Source: an uncultured Alphaproteobacteria bacterium
Lineage (GTDB): Bacteria > Pseudomonadota > Alphaproteobacteria > HIMB59 > GCA-002718135
Length of the DNA stretch: 64,000 bases
Reading direction: 5' to 3'
Assembly: GCA_902621725.1 (NCBI GenBank)
Contig: CACNND010000006.1
Coordinates: 1 to 64,000, forward strand
Part shown: in pieces, positions 1-9,087 of the stretch
Position numbering within the stretch: position 1 is the stretch's first letter
How the letters are laid out: every line of letters starts with the position of its first letter
Made by a program: the position numbers and the translations under genes
Notes under the pieces: generated by a model
Told to the model about the DNA's origin: nothing
Databases searched by the model: none
Seen by the model: the letters and a program-made list of their open reading frames with translations, nothing else

Positions 1-1
1 G

Positions 2-985
2 ATAGAAATATCAAGAATTATTGACGAAGATAATAATAGTATATTTAATCTTGTATATTTTTCTTTATTAAAATTTCCAAAAATTATGAATGAAATTTTC
101 CCATTTATAATAATTATTGGGACGTCTTTTTTACTAAGAAATTTAATAAATAATAATGAATTGATACCTATGAGAAATATTGGATATTCTATACTAAATA
201 TCTTTTTTCCTATTGCATTAGCAGTTTTTTTATTTGGCATTTTTTTATTAATAATAATAAACCCAATTTCAACTATATTTGAAAAAAAATATAACAATTT
301 ATTATCTGAAAACGATATCGACCTGTACTCTATAAAAATTTATGAAAATAAATTATGGATTAAAAATAAAATTAATGAAAAATCATCAAGTTTTATAATA
401 GTAGAAAACTTTGATTTTAAAAAAATGGAAACAAATAATATTAAAATTTTAATTATTGATGAAAATCAAAAACGTTTCATAATAGCAAAAAATGGTTCAA
501 TAAAGAACAATACTATTAATTTATCTAATTTGATTTTATATAACATTACAAACAACACTTATAGAAATTATAACAATTATAATTTTAAAATTAATTTTAA
601 CAAAGATAATATTATTGATTCAATAACGAATTATAAGCTAGTTCCGTTTTATAATTATATTTCTCATATAAAAACTTTAGAAAAATTTAATTTACATTCG
701 CCTGAAGTAAGTTTATTTTATATTTCTGAGATATTAAAACCTTTTTTTTTAATAATGCTTGCATTCGTAGTTTTAGGATTTTCAGGTAAATTTAAAAGAA
801 ATGAAAGTTTTTTTAAAATTCTATTTATTTCTATTTTGATAGGTTTTTTAATATTTTTATTAAGAGAAATAGTAACAAAACTGACAATCTCATTATCTAT
901 TAACTTTGTAATTTCTTATTCAATAATTTTTTTAATACCTTTTATTATAGGCTTATATCAAATAATTAATATAGAAAATGATTAA
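2..985 (+). CDS. lptG: LptG, LPS export ABC permease (5' end outside window)
   Basis: Inner-membrane permease of the LptB2FG complex, which extracts lipopolysaccharide and feeds it to the periplasmic Lpt bridge. The frame is open from base 2, and the first internal ATG is at 86, so the gene begins left of the window; about 327 codons are visible against about 360 usual. The visible part has membrane segments, a central hydrophilic periplasmic region, and C-terminal membrane helices typical of the YjgP/YjgQ family. It sits directly before lptD, the usual alphaproteobacterial order lptF-lptG-lptD, and overlaps it by 8 nt. The choice of LptG over LptF rests mainly on that position. Confidence 0.85.
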   Translation: MEISRIIDEDNNSIFNLVYFSLLKFPKIMNEIFPFIIIIGTSFLLRNLINNNELIPMRNIGYSILNIFFPIALAVFLFGIFLLIIINPISTIFEKKYNNLLSENDIDLYSIKIYENKLWIKNKINEKSSSFIIVENFDFKKMETNNIKILIIDENQKRFIIAKNGSIKNNTINLSNLILYNITNNTYRNYNNYNFKINFNKDNIIDSITNYKLVPFYNYISHIKTLEKFNLHSPEVSLFYISEILKPFFLIMLAFVVLGFSGKFKRNESFFKILFISILIGFLIFLLREIVTKLTISLSINFVISYSIIFLIPFIIGLYQIINIEND

Positions 986-3263
986 TTTAAGAAAAAAAAT
1001 TTATTTTTTTATATTAGTTTTAACTGCAATATTTTTATTAGTACCAAACTATAATGATGCTAAAGAAATTTTAATTTTTGCTGATAATATAACATATGAT
1101 GAGGATGAAAATATTATTGCTAGAGGTAATGCAAAAATTTTTCAAGATAATCAATTAATTTTATCAGATTTAATTATTTATGAAAAAGAAACTGAGAAAT
1201 TAATTCTTCCTTCAAAATTTATTTTAAAAGATGACAAACAAAATTACTACGAAGGCGATAATGGATTCTTTGAAAATAATTTAAATTATGGAGAAATAAA
1301 TAATATAAAAATAAAGCTTAATGATGGTTCAAGAATAATTGGTGTTAAAGGTAAAAGGGATAAAGACATTGATATAATAAGTAAAGGTGTTTATTCACCA
1401 TGCAAATCTAGAATTAGAATTGCAAATTTTATATGTCCTGTTTGGCAGTTAGAAGGTGAAAAAATCTTACATGATAATAAAAATTTATTTTTATATCAAA
1501 AACATTCAAAAATGCGCGTATTGAACACTCCTGTTTTCTATATACCTTATATTGTTACCCCATCCCCATTAAGGAAAAATCGTAAATCTGGTTTTTTATC
1601 ACCACAAATTTCTTTGAATTTTTTTGATACAAAGACATCACAATTAACATCATTTCCTTATTATTTTAATATATCGCAAGATAAAGAATTAACTTTTACA
1701 CCAATGATTAACTATGGAGGTGGTGTTGACTCATCACAACGTTTTGAGTTTGATTATAATCAAATAATCTCAGGTGGAAATTTTTCAAGTGATTTAACTT
1801 TTGATTCAAATTTTGAACAACAAAATAATGAAAATTGGTTTTCTGACGCAAGTTTAATAACAAATTTTAATAAAAATTTAAATGATAAATACAGATTAAA
1901 TTTTGACTCTGCCATAGAAACTAAAAAGAATTATATTCAGATAACTAGACCAAATGATGAATTGAGTTATACAAATTCACTAAGTACAAGTATTACATTA
2001 GAAGGGTTTAATTTAAATAAAATAGATGACTATATGCAATTAAATAGTAATTTTTATCAAATTAATCAGAAAAATGAAGATAGTAAAAAAATACCAGTTA
2101 TCTTACCTTCATTAAAATACTATACAGGAAATACTAAATATAATGATTTTGATAATAATGGTATTATAGAAAGTTATAATATTTTTAGAGAAATTAACAC
2201 TGATACACTTTCAAAAAAACAACAAAAAATATCTTATACTCACAGAATTAGTAGAGATTTTATTAGGTATAAGTCAAAAATTATTTTAGAATCAGAAATT
2301 TATAATCAAATTTATAATACAGAAAAAAAACTAATTCACGATGATCAATATCACACTGGTAGCTACTATAGACTTTTTCCAATTTTTGGTATTTCTATGG
2401 AAACACCATTTAAATTAAATAATAATTTATATAATTTTACTTACAAACCACGAACACAAATAATTTTAGCTTCTGGTAGCTCAAATTCAAATAAAATTTC
2501 AAATGAAGACTCATCAATAAATAATTTTTCCATAAGTAATTTATCATCGTTGAATAGATTCTCAGGGAGTGATAAATTAGATAATTCAAAAAGGATAAAT
2601 TATGGATTTAATATTTATAATGAAAAATTATCAGTAAATCTTTCACAGGTTTATGAATTTACAAATAACAGTAATTTTCATATTGAACAAGGAAACAACG
2701 AGAAATTAAGTGATTTGCTAGGTTCAGTTGAGTATAATGAAGTAGATAAAAATGAAAATATTCAATATAATTATTTTGAAAAAATCTCTTATAATTTTAG
2801 ATATGATGTAAATGAAGAATATCTGAAAGAACAAAACTTTAAAATAAACTATCCAACATTTATTGGAAATTTAGAATTATCTTATTTAGATCAAAACAGT
2901 AAAATCAATGATTCAATACAGAAAGATACAGAAACTTTAAATTATAATTTTCATAGTAAAAAAATTGGAAGTTTCTCCAAGATAAATTTTAGCGGTTTAT
3001 ATAACTTAAAAAAAGAAATAAATACAGAGTATAATATTGGTTATAATTATTTTGATGAATGCTTTGGTATTAATATAGACTTTACAAGAAAATCATACAA
3101 AGAAGATAATTTAAAACCACAAGATATATTAACATTAATGTTTTCTTTTAAGAATATTGGAAGTTATAAATCAACTAACCTCGCAGTCTCTGAAACAGAT
3201 AAGCAAGATATTGAATGGGAAAGTGGAGATATAAATAATGAAATTTTTGCAGAATATGATTAA
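978..3263 (+). CDS. lptD: LptD, outer-membrane LPS assembly protein
   Basis: Outer-membrane beta-barrel that inserts LPS into the outer leaflet together with LptE. A hydrophobic signal segment covers residues 8-23. An OstA/LptA-like beta-jellyroll follows at about 30-130, with the conserved motif ICPVWQ near residue 152 and the stretch NTPVFYIPYI after it. The rest is a long beta-barrel rich in N, S and aromatic residues, ending near a CFGINIDF strand like the family CWGLE motif. 761 aa is normal. The start overlaps lptG in ATGATTAA. Only three cysteines are present (C142, C153, C695), while E. coli LptD uses four. Confidence 0.93.
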   Translation: MINLRKKIYFFILVLTAIFLLVPNYNDAKEILIFADNITYDEDENIIARGNAKIFQDNQLILSDLIIYEKETEKLILPSKFILKDDKQNYYEGDNGFFENNLNYGEINNIKIKLNDGSRIIGVKGKRDKDIDIISKGVYSPCKSRIRIANFICPVWQLEGEKILHDNKNLFLYQKHSKMRVLNTPVFYIPYIVTPSPLRKNRKSGFLSPQISLNFFDTKTSQLTSFPYYFNISQDKELTFTPMINYGGGVDSSQRFEFDYNQIISGGNFSSDLTFDSNFEQQNNENWFSDASLITNFNKNLNDKYRLNFDSAIETKKNYIQITRPNDELSYTNSLSTSITLEGFNLNKIDDYMQLNSNFYQINQKNEDSKKIPVILPSLKYYTGNTKYNDFDNNGIIESYNIFREINTDTLSKKQQKISYTHRISRDFIRYKSKIILESEIYNQIYNTEKKLIHDDQYHTGSYYRLFPIFGISMETPFKLNNNLYNFTYKPRTQIILASGSSNSNKISNEDSSINNFSISNLSSLNRFSGSDKLDNSKRINYGFNIYNEKLSVNLSQVYEFTNNSNFHIEQGNNEKLSDLLGSVEYNEVDKNENIQYNYFEKISYNFRYDVNEEYLKEQNFKINYPTFIGNLELSYLDQNSKINDSIQKDTETLNYNFHSKKIGSFSKINFSGLYNLKKEINTEYNIGYNYFDECFGINIDFTRKSYKEDNLKPQDILTLMFSFKNIGSYKSTNLAVSETDKQDIEWESGDINNEIFAEYD

Positions 3264-4341
3264 AAATAGATTTAAAATAACAATCTATCTATATTTACTA
3301 ATAACATTCACTTTTCCAATATTTGCATTTGAAAATACAATTTTATTTAAAATTAATAATATTTCATTCACCCAACTGGATGTGGAAGAAAGAAAAAAAT
3401 ACTTAAACTTTGTTGGTAATAATTATAATCTTAAAGATGAATTTATCTTAGATGAACTTTCTTCAACAATACTATTTTATGAATTTTTTAAAAATAATAG
3501 TAGTGATTATAATGATATTGAGTTGCAATCTGAGAAAATATTTGAAGATGTAAGTAAAAAAAATAGTGATTTTTTAAATAAAAATAAAATAAGTAAAGAG
3601 AGTATTTTAAAAAATATTACATATGATCTGGCTAGGAAATTTGTTGTTGAGGAATTATTCGAAAGAAAAAGAAACAGTTTCAACATTTCAAAAAATGCAA
3701 ATAGTATTTATAATTTTAATATCAAATATCTGAACATAACTATTGAAGAAATTTCTAAATTGGAAAATAATTTTAAAGAAATAAATTTTAAGAATTTAAA
3801 TGAACTAATATTAATATTGAAAAATGAAAACATTACTTATTTTTTAAAAGAAAAAAAAGTTAATGATATTTCTAATATAGATAATAAAATAAAAAATAAT
3901 ATTAATAATAAAAATTATTTTTTTAAATTAACTGAAAATAATCTAATCACTTTTATAGAAATAGAAAAAAATTTTATCACGTATGAGGGTTTATATACTG
4001 AAATATATAGCATCGAGACTAATAAAAAAATAAATAATAACCTTGTCAAATGTAATAATATTAAGGAGTTAAGTGTTGAATATAACGTGATATCAAAAGT
4101 TTATGAATTTACAAAATTAAATCAACGGATTAAAAATAAACTTATTGAAGTTGACGATTTTATTTTATTTGAGAATGAAGGTAAAATTACATATGTTATT
4201 CTTTGCAATATTCAATATGATAAAGAAATTTTTACAAATATTAATATCAATAATAATGTAATTGATATTGTAGAAGAAATAGAAAATGATTTTATAAAAA
4301 AATATTCTAATGAATACAAATTAACTTTTTATAATGAATAA
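3256..4341 (+). CDS. surA: SurA-position periplasmic chaperone, divergent
   Basis: Probably the periplasmic chaperone/peptidyl-prolyl isomerase that escorts outer-membrane proteins. A signal peptide (hydrophobic core, then IFAFEN) is followed by about 130 residues resembling the SurA N-terminal helical domain. The remaining 200 residues are lysine/asparagine-rich and I cannot recognise a parvulin active site. The identification leans on position: surA lies between lptD and pdxA in many Alphaproteobacteria. An ATG at 3238 is also in frame, but 3256 gives the same ATGATTAA overlap seen at lptG-lptD, so I prefer it (361 aa). It overlaps pdxA by 8 nt. Confidence 0.6.
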   Translation: MIKNRFKITIYLYLLITFTFPIFAFENTILFKINNISFTQLDVEERKKYLNFVGNNYNLKDEFILDELSSTILFYEFFKNNSSDYNDIELQSEKIFEDVSKKNSDFLNKNKISKESILKNITYDLARKFVVEELFERKRNSFNISKNANSIYNFNIKYLNITIEEISKLENNFKEINFKNLNELILILKNENITYFLKEKKVNDISNIDNKIKNNINNKNYFFKLTENNLITFIEIEKNFITYEGLYTEIYSIETNKKINNNLVKCNNIKELSVEYNVISKVYEFTKLNQRIKNKLIEVDDFILFENEGKITYVILCNIQYDKEIFTNININNNVIDIVEEIENDFIKKYSNEYKLTFYNE

Positions 4342-5317
4342 AATAATAGCAATATCAATAGGAGATATAAATGGTATTGGTATAGAATTATTATTAAATC
4401 TTTATTTTAAAAAAAAAATTAATAATTTTATATTATTTACTAATTCAGCTATATTTTTAAAATATTTAAAGAAAAAAAAATTAAGGTTGAAAATTAATAT
4501 TGTAAATAAAAATGATCGATTGAATTTCAATAAAAATAAATTCAATATTTATACTTATAAATGTAAATCAAATGAGGAGAATACATATAATTCAATAAAA
4601 TTATCATATAAGGAATGTTAGTTAAATAACTTCCAAGGTTTAATAACATTGCCAATAAGAAAAGATATACTAATTAAAAAAATTGATAAAAATTTTACTG
4701 GTCATACTGAATTATTTGCAAAGTTAAGTAATAAAAAATTTACTAATATGATATTAGTTAATAAAAAATTAATAGTAGTTACTTTAACAACCCATATAGA
4801 ATTAAATAAAATCTCAAAAACTATTTCAAAAAAGAATTTTATTTATGACAAAATATATAACTTAAACAAAACTCTTGAAATTGATTTTAATATAAAAAAA
4901 CCTAAAATATTAGTATCCGGAATTAATCCACACGCAGGAGAAAACGGTTATATTGGAAAAGAAGAAATTAAAACTATAAAACCTCAATTAAAAATATTAA
5001 AAAAAAATAATTGTAATGTCTTTGGACCTAACTCTGGTGATACAATGTTAACTAAAAAAAATACAGACTATTTTGATTGCTTTGTATTTATGTATCATGA
5101 TCAAGCATTAATTCCTTTTAAATATATAAGTAATTTTTCAGGCGTAAATTACACAGGTAATATTGATATTATTAGAGTTTCTCCAGATCATGGAACTGCT
5201 TATGATCTAGTAGGTACAGGTTCATTTTCAAATAGATCATTAATTAATTGTTTTAGATTAATAAAAAATATTAATAAAAATAGAAACATAAATGGTTATT
5301 CCAAAAAAATCACTTAG
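4334..5317 (+). pseudogene. pdxA: 4-hydroxythreonine-4-phosphate dehydrogenase PdxA, interrupted by one in-frame TAG
   Basis: PdxA oxidises 4-phosphohydroxy-L-threonine in pyridoxal phosphate synthesis. The reading frame starts at 4334, stops at TAG 4619-4621, and continues in the same frame without further stops to 5317; total length (about 327 codons) equals the normal family length. The metal-ligand histidines are intact after the stop: FTGHTE, LTTHIE and MYHDQALIPFK. Conserved SGINPHAGENG and SPDHGTAYDLVGTG are also intact. The interruption is therefore one codon in a variable helix, not decay. It may be a recent nonsense mutation, a sequencing or assembly error, or readthrough. A TTG at 4649 could only start a truncated product. 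Confidence 0.8.
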
Positions 5318-6020
5318 TCAAAATTTTCTAATTGATAAAAATATAAGTAAAAAAATAATAAAACTTTTAAATATAAAAAATGAGAATATTGTTGAAATAG
5401 GTCCTGGAATGGGAGCATTAACCGATTTAATTATTAATGAAAAACCAAAAGAATTAATATTGATTGAAAAAGACACAAAATTATTTTTAGAACTAAATAA
5501 AAGATATAAAAAATTTAAAAATATTAAATTAGTAAACAAAGATTGTTTAAAAGTTGATTACAATAAATATAAAGATATTAATATAATTTCAAATTTACCA
5601 TACAATATAAGTACTAAAATTATTTTAAAATTTTTAAAATCAAAATACAAAATTAAAAATATGATTTTTATGGTTCAAAAAGAAGTAGCCATTAAATTTG
5701 ATTATAATATTGATAAAATAAATAAGTATAAATTTATAAATAAACTAACATCAAATTATTCAAGACTTTTTGATGTATCCCCAAATGTATTTTTTCCAAA
5801 ACCCAAAGTTGAATCTACTGTTGTAAATTTTAGTTTAAAAAAAACAAGAGATATTAATTGGAATAAGTTCAATGAGTTTTCAAATAATTTATTTATTAAT
5901 AAAAGAAAAAAAATAAAAAATAAAATATCCAAAAAATCTTACATACCAGAATATTTATATGAAAAAAGAATTGATGAAATTAATTTTGAAGAATTACTAA
6001 CTATTTATAATTCTTTTTAA
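5292..6020 (+). CDS. rsmA: 16S rRNA dimethyladenosine transferase KsgA/RsmA
   Basis: SAM-dependent methyltransferase that dimethylates two adjacent adenines at the 3' end of 16S rRNA during late 30S assembly. The N-terminus PKKSLSQNFLID is the family signature. Motif I VEIGPGMG lies at about residues 34-41 and catalytic motif IV NLPYNIS at 101-107. FFPKPKVESTVVNF follows. The small C-terminal domain is present; 242 aa is slightly short. The ATG lies 26 nt inside the end of pdxA, so the two are probably translationally coupled. The 3' end overlaps convergent gmk by 24 nt. Confidence 0.95.
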   Translation: MVIPKKSLSQNFLIDKNISKKIIKLLNIKNENIVEIGPGMGALTDLIINEKPKELILIEKDTKLFLELNKRYKKFKNIKLVNKDCLKVDYNKYKDINIISNLPYNISTKIILKFLKSKYKIKNMIFMVQKEVAIKFDYNIDKINKYKFINKLTSNYSRLFDVSPNVFFPKPKVESTVVNFSLKKTRDINWNKFNEFSNNLFINKRKKIKNKISKKSYIPEYLYEKRIDEINFEELLTIYNSF

Positions 6021-6626
6021 TTTTTTGTTTAAATGCTTTTCTAAATGATCAAATAAATGTTCATATTCTAATATATTTTTTATTTGATTAATTGTCGTAT
6101 GTATTTTGTCATTGATAAGAACGTATTTATATTCTTTATAATGTTTCATTTCATCAATTGCATATGATAATCTTAAACTTATATCACTTTTATTATCCCT
6201 TCCTCTTTTAATTAATCTATTTTTTAATTCTTTTTTTGAAGGAGGTAGAATAAAAAAATCTATAATATTTTTTTTATTATAATATTTTCTAATTTTTCTA
6301 GCACCCTTCCAATCAATATCAAACAATAGTAATTTGTTGTTTTTATTTGCGAGTTTTATATTATTAAAAGGTGATCCATAATAATTATTAAAATTTTTAG
6401 CAGTTTCAATAAAAAAATTTTTATTTTTTAATTTTAAGAATTTTTTTTCAGTAATAAAAAAATAATCTTTTCCTTCAATTTCATTCAATCTTCTATTTCT
6501 AGATGTATAAGATACAGACAAAGATATATTTTTTATTTTTTTGATTAGTAATTTACACAAAGTAGTTTTGCCGGCACCAGAGGGAGAAGAAATAATTATT
6601 AATTTAGTTTGATTTTCTGTATTCAT
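5997..6626 (-). CDS. gmk: Guanylate kinase
   Basis: Phosphorylates GMP to GDP with ATP. The P-loop SSPSGAGKT spans residues 13-21, followed by the GMP-binding region (SYTSRNRRLNEIEGKDYFF) and the segment YGSPFNN. 209 aa matches the family. It is the last gene of the minus-strand run fabD-fabG-acpP-fabF-mltG-gmk and overlaps mltG by 23 nt. The mltG-gmk neighbourhood after fabF is common in Alphaproteobacteria. The 3' end runs into convergent ksgA with no terminator visible. Confidence 0.95.
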   Translation of the reverse strand: MNTENQTKLIIISSPSGAGKTTLCKLLIKKIKNISLSVSYTSRNRRLNEIEGKDYFFITEKKFLKLKNKNFFIETAKNFNNYYGSPFNNIKLANKNNKLLLFDIDWKGARKIRKYYNKKNIIDFFILPPSKKELKNRLIKRGRDNKSDISLRLSYAIDEMKHYKEYKYVLINDKIHTTINQIKNILEYEHLFDHLEKHLNKKLKRIINS

Positions 6627-7578
6627 TTAATTTATGTTTGTGTTCTTCAAAAGTTTTAGAAAATATATGTCTTTTATATGTATTATTAAAAAAATAAAAT
6701 AAAAAATCAGACTTATAATTTTCAAAAATTATATCAATAGTTTTTTTCCCTACATATGAAATTGGGGATGGTGGAAGAGATTTAATTAAATAAGTATTAT
6801 GAGAATGATTGAATTTTAAATCTTTTAAATTTAATTTTCTTTCTAAATTGTATTCACCATTAGTAATTGCAAATATAACTGTTGCATCTATTTGTAATCT
6901 CATTTTTTTATTTAATCTATTAAATATAACTGAAGAAATTAATTTTTTATCAAGATTGTCTAAGCCTTCTTTTTCAATTAATGAACCAATAATAAATAAA
7001 TCATTAATATTATATTTATCAAAAAAAGTGTTTTTTTTGTTCTTATTTATATAATTAACCTTGTATTGTTTTAAATTTGTATAAAATTCATTAAACTTTA
7101 TTCCTTTATTAAAATAATACGTATCTGCTAAAATTTCATTATAATCTATTTCTTTTACATCATTAAAATGTTTTTTTAATTCTAAATTGAGTTGTTTTTT
7201 TGACCAACCTTCAATAATAATTATTTTATTAATTATGTTACTAGGTTTAGTAACAATTTGTAATAATCCAAGGAAATTTGTTTTTTTGTCTATATAAAAT
7301 TCACCGTAGTGAATATTTGTATTATAAACAAAAAGATATAATTTAGAAAAAAAATTAAATATTATTTTATTTGAAATATTATTATTTCTTAAATTATCAT
7401 CTATAAAATTTTCTATATTTTGACCTTTTATTATCGTAATAATTTTTTCTTTATTATCCAACTTTATCTCTTTGTTTATTATGAAATAACAATAACAAAA
7501 AAATATCAAAGTAGCTGAAATTAAAAAAAAACTAAATAGTTTTAAATAATAATGCAGTATTTGTTCCTCCAAACCCAA
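6604..7578 (-). CDS. mltG: Endolytic murein transglycosylase MltG (YceG)
   Basis: Inner-membrane lytic transglycosylase that cuts nascent glycan strands and is thought to set their length. One N-terminal transmembrane helix (about residues 14-33) is followed by the YceG domain. The catalytic-glutamate region is GSLIEKEG (about 198-205), followed by VIFNRLNKKMRLQIDATVIF, the usual NRL...LQ.D.TV pattern. About 324 aa is normal. The start is uncertain: the longest frame opens with TTG 47 nt inside fabF and no better ATG precedes the membrane helix. It overlaps gmk. Confidence 0.9.
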   Translation of the reverse strand: MGLEEQILHYYLKLFSFFLISATLIFFCYCYFIINKEIKLDNKEKIITIIKGQNIENFIDDNLRNNNISNKIIFNFFSKLYLFVYNTNIHYGEFYIDKKTNFLGLLQIVTKPSNIINKIIIIEGWSKKQLNLELKKHFNDVKEIDYNEILADTYYFNKGIKFNEFYTNLKQYKVNYINKNKKNTFFDKYNINDLFIIGSLIEKEGLDNLDKKLISSVIFNRLNKKMRLQIDATVIFAITNGEYNLERKLNLKDLKFNHSHNTYLIKSLPPSPISYVGKKTIDIIFENYKSDFLFYFFNNTYKRHIFSKTFEEHKHKLNEYRKSN

Positions 7579-8782
7579 AAGAATTGCTTAATGCAATTTT
7601 TATTTTTTTATCAATAGAAACTTTAGGAACTAAGTTGAAACCAAAACTGTCAATAGGGTTTTCAAGATTTAAAGTAGCGGGTATACTTCCATTATTTAGA
7701 GCCATTAATGAAAAGATTGCTTCAACACTTCCAGCAGCACCGAGAAGATGTCCTATAGATGATTTAGTCGAGCTTATAATTGTATTATTTTCAAAAAGTT
7801 TTGAAATTGCATTTAATTCTATTGCATCACCTTTAACAGTAGAAGTTCCATGTGCATTAATGTAATCGACATCACTAACAGATATATCAGCCATTTTTAG
7901 TGCCTCTTTCATAGCTCTATAGCCACCATCTCCATCTTCAGATGGCGATGTAATATGATATGCATCACCAGACATTCCATAGCCAATAATTTCTCCATAA
8001 ATTTTGGCACCTCTTTTTTTTGCAAATTCAAATTCTTCTAAAACTACAAGTCCTGCACCCTCTCCCATTACAAAACCATCTCTATCTTCGTCCCATGGTC
8101 TTGAGGCTGTATGGGGTTGATCATTGAAATTCGTACTCAAACTTTTAGCTGAACAAAAACCCGCTAAACCTAGTTTGCATACAGCTGCTTCTGAACCACC
8201 CGCAATCATAACATCTGATGCTCCTCTTTTTATCATTTCACTAGCATCACCAATTGAATGTGCTCCAGTTGCACAAGCAGTAACAACAGAATGATTAGGA
8301 CCCTTAAGTCCATATTTTATAGAAATTTGCCCTGATAAAAGATTTACTAGTGATGAGGGAATAAAAAAAGGTGAAAGTTTTCTTGGTCCCTTTTCATTTA
8401 CTGTAATTGATCCATTGTAAATGGTTTCTAATCCTCCAATACCTGATCCAACTGACACTCCTACTCTTAGCTTTTGTTCATCTGATATATTATCTAAACC
8501 AGCATCTTCATATGCCATTTTTGCTGCAGCTAATCCATATTGTATAAACCTATCATTTCTCTTAACATCTTTTGGAGTTATATATTCCAGGAGATCTAAA
8601 AAATGTTCATCATCTTTATTATCAGATATATATCCTGCTATTTTACATGGCAGATCATTAACATCTAAATGTGTAACTTTTCTTATGCCAGATTTTCCAT
8701 TAATTAAATTATTCCAGGTTAGTTCTTTATTTTTTCCAAGAGTTGTGAGTAAACCAATCCCAGTGACAACAACTCTTTTCAT
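7532..8782 (-). CDS. fabF: 3-oxoacyl-ACP synthase II (FabF)
   Basis: Condensing enzyme that elongates acyl-ACP with malonyl-ACP in type II fatty acid synthesis. The Cys-His-His triad is visible: C170 in VVTACATGAHS, H311 in NAHGTSTV, and H345 in KSSIGHLLGAAG with K340. The glycine-rich C-terminal FGFGGTN is present. 416 aa is the family length. It lies 19 nt after acpP, whose product is its substrate carrier, in the fabD-fabG-acpP-fabF cluster. The end overlaps the mltG reading frame. Confidence 0.97.
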   Translation of the reverse strand: MKRVVVTGIGLLTTLGKNKELTWNNLINGKSGIRKVTHLDVNDLPCKIAGYISDNKDDEHFLDLLEYITPKDVKRNDRFIQYGLAAAKMAYEDAGLDNISDEQKLRVGVSVGSGIGGLETIYNGSITVNEKGPRKLSPFFIPSSLVNLLSGQISIKYGLKGPNHSVVTACATGAHSIGDASEMIKRGASDVMIAGGSEAAVCKLGLAGFCSAKSLSTNFNDQPHTASRPWDEDRDGFVMGEGAGLVVLEEFEFAKKRGAKIYGEIIGYGMSGDAYHITSPSEDGDGGYRAMKEALKMADISVSDVDYINAHGTSTVKGDAIELNAISKLFENNTIISSTKSSIGHLLGAAGSVEAIFSLMALNNGSIPATLNLENPIDSFGFNLVPKVSIDKKIKIALSNSFGFGGTNTALLFKTI

Positions 8783-8801
8783 TCCTTAAAATATAAAAAA
8801 A

Positions 8802-9035
8802 TTATTTTTTACTTTCTATATAGTCAATTGCGTTTTGAACTGTTTGTATAGTTTCAGCAGCATCATCAGGTATTTCAATTGAAAATTTCTCTTCAAAAGC
8901 CATTACTAATTCAACAGTATCAAGACTGTCTGCGCCTAAATCATCAATAAATTTTGCTTCTGGAACAACTTTTGATTCATCTATTCCTAAATGATCAACT
9001 ACTATTTTTTTAACTTCGTCTTGAATATTGCTCAT
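8802..9035 (-). CDS. acpP: Acyl carrier protein
   Basis: Carries growing acyl chains on a 4'-phosphopantetheine arm. The attachment serine is S37 in the DSL motif ([16 protein letters not shown]). The protein is small (77 aa) and acidic, as is normal. GGAG lies 6 nt before the ATG, a better ribosome-binding site than most genes here have, fitting high expression. A promoter with a consensus -35 lies just upstream, between fabG and acpP, so this gene may be transcribed more strongly than the genes before it. Confidence 0.98.
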   Translation of the reverse strand: MSNIQDEVKKIVVDHLGIDESKVVPEAKFIDDLGADSLDTVELVMAFEEKFSIEIPDDAAETIQTVQNAIDYIESKK

Positions 9036-9055
9036 AATTTTCTCCTTATTGCACT

Positions 9056-9083
9056 TTTAAAATATATATTCGATATATGTCAA
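9056..9083 (-). promoter_or_regulatory. Putative acpP promoter
   Basis: On the minus strand TTGACA (9083-9078, perfect -35) is followed after 16 nt by TTTAAA (9061-9056, 4 of 6 -10 matches). Transcription would begin near 9049, about 14 nt before the acpP ATG. It lies in the 52-nt gap between fabG and acpP, so acpP and fabF could be expressed independently of fabD-fabG. AT-richness makes -10 matches cheap, but the exact -35 hexamer is less likely by chance. Confidence 0.5.
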
Positions 9084-9087
9084 CCAA

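Noticed and set aside
4619-4621. The pdxA TAG as a pyrrolysine or programmed readthrough codon
   Set aside because: No pylTSBCD genes or known readthrough context are visible, and PdxA has no such precedent. Mutation or sequence error is simpler; readthrough is kept only as a remote option.
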